Source: Archaeoglobales archaeon
GTDB lineage: Archaea; Halobacteriota; Archaeoglobi; Archaeoglobales; Archaeoglobaceae
DNA: 12,163 nt
NCBI GenBank assembly: GCA_003662985.1
Contig: QMZD01000018.1
Location: 1-12,163, forward strand
Direction: 5' to 3'
The notes under the pieces were generated by a model. That model was not told the DNA's origin. It searched no databases and saw only the letters and a list, made by a program, of their open reading frames with translations. Shown in pieces: positions 1 to 9,100 of the stretch (within the stretch, counting starts at the first letter, position 1; every line of letters begins with the position of its first letter). The position numbers were made by a program, and so were the translations under genes.

Positions 1-120
1 AATCAGGATAGCAACGGCGACGGCATCTGGGATTACCCATACTATATGAACTCCAACAACTCCGATCCGTACTCCCTCGTGAAAACGAGGGACCACTATA
101 CGCTTGCGGGAACCGTGGCT
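1..120 (+). other. Protein domain: C-terminal end of an upstream NosD-type beta-helix module
   Basis: Residues 1-40. The segment DSNGDGIWD (7-33) followed by SDPYSLV matches the closing signature seen later in the same protein, where an acidic D-x-D-G-D-G loop is followed by a 'DYLPLV' or 'HPLM' type ending. This shows that at least one more beta-helix module lies upstream of the window. The acidic loop resembles an EF-hand-like or dockerin-like calcium loop; calcium binding is an inference. Confidence 0.75.
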
Positions 121-3100
121 GACACAACCCCCCCAACCATCACGAACGTGTCAGCAACTCCAGCAACGCAGGAAATTGACGGATACGTCAACATAACGTG
201 CAACGTTTACGATGCATCGGGCGTTTCAAGCGTCGTTCTTAACCTGACCCAGCCTGACTCAACTGTTAAAAGCTTTCCCATGGAACATCTCTCCGGAACC
301 CTCTACTATTTCAACAATTCCTACTCCCTCCCCGGAACGTATTCCTTCTTCATCCGGGCAAACGACTCCTCCGGAAACACGAATGTATCAGATGTTTATA
401 CTTTCACGATTCAGGCAGCTCAGGATACGACTCCGCCTGAAATAACGATTCTGTCTCCGGAAAATGGCGGAATTTACAACACCACGACAATCTGGCTGAA
501 CGTCACAGCAAACGAGGAAATCGACACTTGGTGGTATTCCTTGGATGGGGGAAGCAATGTAACATTCACACCGAACACAACGATCAGCGTAAGTGAGGGG
601 AGCCATGCGATAACGGTTTATGCAAACGACACCGATAAAAACGTTGGATATTCAACCTCAACCTTCTACGTTGATGTAACCCCTCCACCATCCATAACGA
701 ATTTAACTTACTCGGCTGGAACGACTTGGATCCGCTGGACGTGGAATAATCCAGTGGTTGAGGATTTCAATTGCGTTCTCGTGTATCTGAATGGTGTATA
801 TCAGACATGTACGAACAACGAGTTCTTCGAGGCCACAGATCTGAATCCGTCAACCTCATACACGCTATCAACCCACACCCGCGATTACGCTGGCAACGTA
901 AATCAGACGTGGGTCAACAGTACAGCCTCAACTCTAAGTCCAACTACTATCTACGTCAACACAACTGGCTGGTGGTTTGAGAACGGCACCTTCAACGCGA
1001 ATTCAACACCCATACAGGCTGCAATAGATAACGCCCCCGAACTGTCAAGAATATATGTTCTGCAGGGTGTTTATTATGAAGCGGTATCCGTCTACAAGAG
1101 TCTCAATTTAACGGGCTTCAACGCGGAAATCAACGCTCCTCATGCTGACTATTCGATATCCCAATTCAATTCGACGGTTTTCAAGGTTACAGCCGATAAC
1201 GTAACGATAAGCGGTTTCAAAATAGACGGATACAGCAACAATAAGGGCATATTGCTTTACTATGCAAATAACTGCAGAATAAACAACAACACGATCATCG
1301 TTAACTATTCAAACGGCGATTTTAGATACGGAATCCACCTCTACTACTCCAATAACTGCTCAATTTATGAAAACACGATCAACGTTTCCGGAATTCAATC
1401 GGCGGGGGTGTACAACATCTATTCAGATAGCACAACGATCTCCCGTAACCGTCTTAACGTTTCGGGAGCATCAGCAATGGGAGTACTCGTTTACAACGAC
1501 TACAACTCCCCGGCCTATGTTTACAACAACACGATCAGCATAGCCAACGTTTCCTTACCTTATTACAACGAAGGCTACGGCATACTGATATACTACGCTT
1601 CAGCTGTCATAGCTGAAAACAACACGATCTCCCAGAATCTTACCGATCCCAAAGCGTGGGGAGCTGGAATTTTTGGAGAATTCAACGGCACGTTCAAAAA
1701 CAACGTGATATCCGGGGTGAAAACAAGTCTACGATGTCCAAGCGGGGACATAAAGCTGAGAGGCGTCGCTAAATCCAACCGACCCGCAGATCCGCCGGGC
1801 TACGGAAACATCTCTTTGTATCTTGAAATAAACAAATCGAGCGGGTGGGCAATCGTTAACATAACCTATCCGGCAGACATAAGCGTTGATGAATCCACGC
1901 TCGAGATGTGGAGGTACTCTGCTGGATGGCAGAGGTACGGCTGGGGAACGAAGTTTCTCGATACTGAGAGAAACATAGTCGGAGCTAACATAACCTCCTT
2001 CAGTATATTTGCCCCCCTTGGAGCTGTGGCAGACAACACCCCTCCTGTCCTAACAATCACGAATCCTGAGAACAACACCCTGATAAATCGGACGTGGGTG
2101 AACATAACACTCCAATCCAACGAGAATCTTTCAAACGCCATTCTGAACTGGAATGACGTCAACGAGTCGATGCTCGGCTCGGGTAAAACATGGTATCTGA
2201 ACAAAACCGCTTTGAGTGACGGAAGCTACAACTACAGAGTTTTTGGGAATGATACGTCTGGCAACTGGAATTCAACTGGGGTAAGATATTTGACAATCGA
2301 TACTATTTCTCCAGCTTACTCCAATGTCGGAGAAAACAGAACCTCAGCTAAAGTCGGTGAGAGCGTTAAAGTCTACGCTTACTGGCAGGATCTGCATCTA
2401 AGGCATGCATGGCTCGAAACAAATCAGACCATAGATGGTGTGAACTTCTGGCATACCGTTGCCGGTATCCAGTTAAGCAATGATGGCTGGAGCAACTTCA
2501 CCATCGTTGCGACAGAGGATGATGCAGGCAAAACGATCTGCTGGAGGATCCATGCTAACGATACAGCCGGAAATGCTAACGTAACGCCAATGCAGTGCTT
2601 CAACGTTGTAATTTCGCCGTCAATAATAGCTTACAATCCTTCCCAGTATGCAGTCTACAATAACGCAGGAGAATCAAGAACATTCAACGTAACAATCGAT
2701 CAGATCGTTGATGTAACATGGCTCATAAACGGGAGCGTTGTTCAAACAGATGCAGACGTCACATTCTCGGAGTACGTAAACACATCTGCCAAAGTAGGAA
2801 ACTGGAGTGTAACAGCAATAGCATCAAATGTGAATGGAAGCGCATCACAAACCTGGCTGTGGAACGTTGTTAGCGTTGACAACACCTCACCTTCCATCAA
2901 CCTAACCTACATTTCTCCAATCGAGAAGGGCGACAAATCCAATTTAACTGTAAGCATAACCGATGACAATCCGAACTACTACATCGTTTACAGAAACGGC
3001 ATCGTTGTTGCTCAGGGACACTATTCATCATCCAACCCATTCAACATCTCAATCGACACATCAACGGTAGGCACGTTCAACTACACCGTCTGGGCTAACG

Positions 3101-6100
3101 ACACCGTTGGAAACTCAAATTCCTCAACCGCTTTAATAACGATAAAAGATACGACGCCACCCTTTTTAACCTACCAGTCTCCAACTCCCGACAACGGAGC
3201 AACATTGTCGTATTCCACAACATCTGTTACGATAAACGTGTCTGCAAATGAACAGATTGTATTATGCATCCTGAACTGGAACGGTGTGAACGAGAGCTTC
3301 CTGGCAGTAAACAACACCTGCAGGATAACGAAATCCGTTTCATCCGGCTCTTACACTTTCGCCATATACGCAAACGACACATCAAACAACACCGGATATG
3401 CGGGAAGCAGAACGTTTACCGTTTCATCTCCTCCATCTGGAGGAGGTGGAGGAGGTGGAGGTGCAGCACCAACACCAACCCCCACTCCGACACCAACACT
3501 GCCAGTACACAACCTAAACACTGGTGAGAACTTCTCCACCATACAGGCTGCGATAGATGATTCGGATACGAAAGATGGCGACACGATAGTTGTTGATCCC
3601 GGCAATTACACCGAAAACGTAGTCGTCACCAAGAGCCTGAAAATAGTCTCTGCAGAAGGCCCTGAAAAAACCGTAGTAAAAGCTGCTGGCAGTGATTACG
3701 TTTTTATCGTTAAGAAGAGTAACACAACGATCAGCGGGTTTACGATCACGGGTGCACCTTGTGACCCAATTATGTACGCTGGTGTTCTCGTCAGTGGAGT
3801 TAGCAATTGCACGATATCCAACAACCGTATCGTGGATAACCCGATCGGGATTTACTTCCACGACACCACTAACAGCACTATTGCAAACAACCTGATAGAA
3901 AACAACTGTGATGGCATAGATTTGGAAAACGGTGGATCTAGAACGATCATGCGTCAAGTCGGTTATAACACATATATTCTGGAACACGTTGGATTTAATA
4001 CAATCACAGGCAATGTGATAAAACACAATAGCGGATACGGCATATGGTTATGGGACAGCAACTACAATCTGATCTACAACAACTACTTCAACAATTCAAA
4101 TAACTTGCATTTATGGGGATCCTCCTTCTGGGATAACAAGTGGAACGTGACAAAGACAGTGGGAGAAAACATCATTGGTGGAATCTACATCGGCGGAAAC
4201 TACTGGAGCAACTACAATGGCAAAGACATCGATGGGGATGGAATCGGTGATACGAACGTTCCTTTTGGTCCCGGAGATTACTTACCTCTCGTTAACCTTC
4301 CCGTTTTGAACGTTGACACGGGTAAGAGATTTCAGAAAATTCAGCAGGCAATAGACGACAAAGACACTAAAGACGGAGACACGATACTGCTCTCTCCCAC
4401 AACATACGTTGAAAACCTCGTAATAAACAAGGGCGTTAAAATAAAGTCTAACGGCGCAATAATAAGGGCAAAGGACTCCAGCAAAGATGCGGTGATTGTT
4501 GAAGCCAAAGGGGTAACACTTGACGGATTGAGGATAGACGGCAACTCAAGCGGAACTGGAATCAATGTAAAAGGAGATGAATGCCACATTTTCAACAGCA
4601 CCGTAACAAATAGCTCAACTGGTGTAGCTGTTTCCTCAATTTTTACAGTCGTAGAAAACACCACTATATCCTTCAATGAGATAGGGGTTAAAATTGCACA
4701 TCCAGACGATCTAGTTTTCTCTTTATCAAATAGAATGAAATTATCAAATGGAAATGAAAAACTGGTGAGATATATTGCTGAAAGATTAGACAAAGGAGAA
4801 TACCTCGCTTCAATATCAAACTGTACGGTAAGTGGGAATAGAGAAGGTATCGTCGTAGAGAAATCCTTCAAGGTCAAAATATTTGGAAACAGGATAGAAG
4901 ATAACAAGTTAGAGGGCATTTTGGTGAAATACTGTGAGATGGGTCTGTTCAGGAATAATTACATATTGCACAACGATTTTGGACTCATATTCGATAAAGC
5001 AAAGTACAATGTCATCTACAACAACTACTTTGACAACCATGTCAATGCAATCGATAATGGCGATAACGAGTGGAACATAACAAAAACTCAGGGCAAAAAC
5101 ATAGTCGGCGGGCCGTATCTTGGCGGAAACTACTGGAGCGACTATCGAGGCTATGATTGGGATATGGACGAACTTGGGAATGAACTTTATGTCATATCGG
5201 ATCATGCCAATAGGCCTAATGGCAAGGACTATCTGCCATTGATGAAGTACCCCGTCCACAACATAGATTTAGAGAGAAACTATCCGACCATACAGGCTGC
5301 TGTTGATGATGCCCGTCCCAACGACAGGATAGTTGTTGATCCCGGAGTTTACGAAGATAATGTCGTTATTTCCAAACCGGTTAGCATAACCATCAACCGA
5401 TCCGCAAAACTCGGAGACGTTATAGTTCAGGCAAGGTTTTCGTGGTATCCGGTTTTCAGAATAACGTCAGACAACGTAACGATAAGCGGTTTCATAATCT
5501 GTGGCTCTGATATTGCCGGGATATCTATGGACAATGTCAGAAATTGTAAGATAACTAAAAACAGAGTCAGAGACAACAAAATAGGAGTCGAGCTTTTGAA
5601 CTCCACATCAAACAAGATCATATCGAACTACATTGTTGATAACGAGCTTGGAATAAAACTTCAGAACTCAGGCAACAATGAGATATACGACAACTTCTTC
5701 AGCAACGACAGAAATGTCGAAAGCAACGGAAATGCAAACTGGTGGAGCAGTGTTAAGGAATGGTCAAAACGACACAACCCGCCGGGTGGAGAAAATATAA
5801 TACACGGAGACAAAATCAAAGGAAACTACTGGAGTGATTTTTCACCATCTATCCATAACCACATCTATTATCCCTATGGGGATGTGGGATCAGATATTCT
5901 CCCGCTCACGTATAGCAGAACCTCGGCAATTCACATCTCCTCAAATGATGGCTTCACCTTTGCAAACGGTGTCCTTTACGGCACTGGAAGCAAATACGAT
6001 CCTTATGTGATAGAGGCGTGCGACTTCAACTTCACGAAGTATCCCAACATCGTTGAGAATTCCATCTGGATCGAGAACACGAACGCTTACTTTGAAATTA

Positions 6101-9100
6101 AGAATTGCAAGATAGACACCGCATTAACTGGAATCTACCTGAAGAACGTAAAGAACGGGAAACTATTTAATATAAGATTCAAAACCGGGTTTTCCGGACA
6201 ATTCATGGTCAGAATAAATTCCTCTTCAAATATAGATGTTTACAGATGCAAATTTGGGCCTGCACAGTGCATGGGGTGGACAATAGCAGCTCTTGCATGC
6301 AAAGATTCGACATCAGTAAGTGTTAGGCAAAACGACATTTCAGGAGTGCCTACCGGAGTTTTATTGGAATCATCCTCGAACATATTGATCTCCGACAACA
6401 CGATATGCCCAATTTTTAATAAGTATGATAGTTCTCAGGATTTCAAAGGCGTTTCAGCAGTTTCAAGCAATAACGTCGTTTTGAGAAACAATACCATTAA
6501 CAGTGCAACCTATGGCATAAGTGCGAGTTCATCTTCGGACATTACCATAAATGGCGGTGTATTCGAAAATAGTTACTATACCCCTCAATGTGGAGAATCA
6601 AGGTGCGAATTTTGGCATGCCAGTCGTGGCGGGGCAATTCTGATGAGCAATGTTGATGGTGCAGGCATCTCTAACATAACGGCAGAAAACAACTACGATG
6701 GTGTAATCATCGAAAAATCCTCGCATATCACTGTTAAGAATTCCACAATCGCACATAACAAAAACGATGGCATACGCCTCAAAGAAAATACCCATGCTTA
6801 CATCACACTATTCAACAACGTCATCACCTCGAATACCAACGGATTGAGACTCTATGCATCCAGTAACAACACGATTTATTCGAACTATTTCCTTGACAAT
6901 CAGTTTGGCATCAGCTTCTCAGGCTCATCCGGGAATCTAATTTACAACAACTATCTTGACAACGAGAACAATATCTACGGGAGTACAGGAGGCAACAGGT
7001 TGAACATCTCAAAACCTCCGGGTAAAAACATAATCGGCGGATTTTATCTTGGAGGTAACTACTGGAGCGATTACAATGGGGTTGACATGGATGGAGATAA
7101 GCTCGGCGATACTTCTTTCCACGGCGATATGCATCCGCTGATGAACACGACGAACATTCACATAACTTCCAATAGCGAATTTGATTCCGCCCACGGTGTT
7201 AGTGGAGGCTCAGGAACTGAGAACGATCCCTACATAATTGAAGACAAGGTGATAGATGCCACGACAACTCACGGAATCTGGATCGAGAACACGACAGCCT
7301 ACTTCGTGATAAGGAACGTAAGCATTGATGGGAAGTTGAAAAGAACCAATGGCATATATCTGATCAACGTGAAGAACGGAAGGTTTGAAGATGTTTCGGT
7401 AAACAACACGAACTATAGTATATACATGGTAAATTCAAGCAATGTACAGATAGCTGGTGCAGATGTTGGCAACTCGAATTACGGCGTTTACATCGTCAAC
7501 TCCACTGCTATACAGTTAAACGACTCGAGAATTCACAACAATGAAATAGGCGTTTTAGCTGTGAACTCGGATGGTGTGAATGCCCACGGATGCATCATCA
7601 CGTCAAACCACTACGGTATCAAGTTCAATTCAACTTCAAACGGCAGGATTGAGAACTGCAGCTTAGTAGACAACCACTACACGATCCATAGAATGGAGAC
7701 CGTTTATATTGGAGGAGGGTATTACAACAACGTATGGGTCACCAGGTGGATGGGGGGTGGAATACAGCTCAACTCATCCAGTAACGTCGATGTAATCGGA
7801 AACAACATCACCACCCATTTCAGTGAAGGGAGCTATGTTTTCCATTCAGATTCTGGAATTCTGGTAACCGGCTCTGAAAATGAAAATATAATGAACAACA
7901 GCGTAGAAGGGTATGAATACGGTGTAAAAGTTGTCAATTCTTCCACCACCGTCGAAAATAATGAAATAGTTGAAAATATGTACGGAATCTTCTCAAAGGA
8001 TTCGAATGTAACAGTTGAAAACAACACAATGAAGGGCTTTAAACTGGTTATTGAATCAACTTCTGTGGGGATATATGCGGACAACTCAACCTGCTGGATA
8101 TCCAAAAACAGGATTGAAAGTTTCAGGAGTCGATACTTCGATATATCCGGAAACCCGTTATGGAAGGGGAAGGGGATTTATCTCAACTCCTCTTCTGCAA
8201 TTCTTGCTTACAACATCATTCTCTCAAACGGAGAGTATGGGGTTTATGCCAAATCATCGAGCATTTCTGTAACCAAGAACACGATTTCGGACAACAAAGT
8301 AGGGGTGTATTTCCCCAACTCATACGGCTTGATCACGGACAACTACATAACCAATGCCCAGTACGGAATCGATGTTAGAGGGACGCTTGTGTCTCATACA
8401 TATTATATCATTGCGTATCCGATGGTCTACATCTTCGCCAACACGATCGCTGAATGTTCCAACGGATTGCACTATTCAGCCACGCATCTAAGCAGCTGGA
8501 TTCGTGACAACAGAATTTACGGTTGTGAAAAAGGAATATTTCTGGAAAACGCTGGAACGAGAAATATCGATAACAACGCTATCTACAACAACAACTACGA
8601 TGTTTACGTCGTAAACTCCACTCCGACGTTCAATCAGATCTACACGGGCACTAACAACCTCACAACGAACGACAACAGCATTCTCGGATTGAATCCATTA
8701 CTCGAATGGGACAGAAAGGATTTCGGCAGTCCAATTCTCAGGGCATCCATCCTGAACGTAACATCCACGCAGTTCGGCGTTTCAAAGGACGTAGGAGACA
8801 TGATAAGCGTTTACGTGCATGCCGATTCAGCCTTCGGATTCACTAAGGAGAAACTCTACCTCGTAGACTCAAGAAACTCCACCATGAAATACGAGCTTTA
8901 TTCGAAATCGGTTTCAGGAAACGTCATAGACAAGGCAATAGCCCTGCCCATCCTGAACGTCAACGACAGCACCTACGACATGTACTACGAAGTCACCGAT
9001 TCGATGAATCACAAAGCCTACAGCCTCGTTCGCGTGAACGTCAAAAATCTCGATCTGCATATAACGAACGTGACAACTACCTTTGCGAAAAGAATTTATT

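Noticed and set aside
46..48. First in-frame ATG as the start of the giant gene
   Set aside because: The 15 codons before it belong to the same conserved module ending, there is no ribosome-binding site, and no signal peptide follows. The gene simply continues upstream.
3351..3605. Minus-strand frame with a run of prolines
   Set aside because: The prolines are just the antisense reading of the polyglycine linker.
3514..4026. 170-codon open frame on the minus strand
   Set aside because: It is antisense to beta-helix B and reflects the repetitive codon pattern of that region; no start signal or protein-like features.
4341..4919. 192-codon open frame on the minus strand
   Set aside because: It is opposite module C, whose + strand frame has clear domain signatures. 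The antisense translation is low in complexity with no recognisable motif, so it is a shadow.
3499..8706. Copper-binding function suggested by the NosD family name
   Set aside because: The match is to the beta-helix fold. There are no clustered Cys, Met or His motifs and no nos genes in view, so a copper role is not supported.
940..8706. Recurrent aac-rich repeats as a CRISPR array or tandem DNA repeat
   Set aside because: The repeats are Asn codons of beta-helix ladders, vary in spacing and sequence, and are always in frame. There are no unique spacers between identical repeats.
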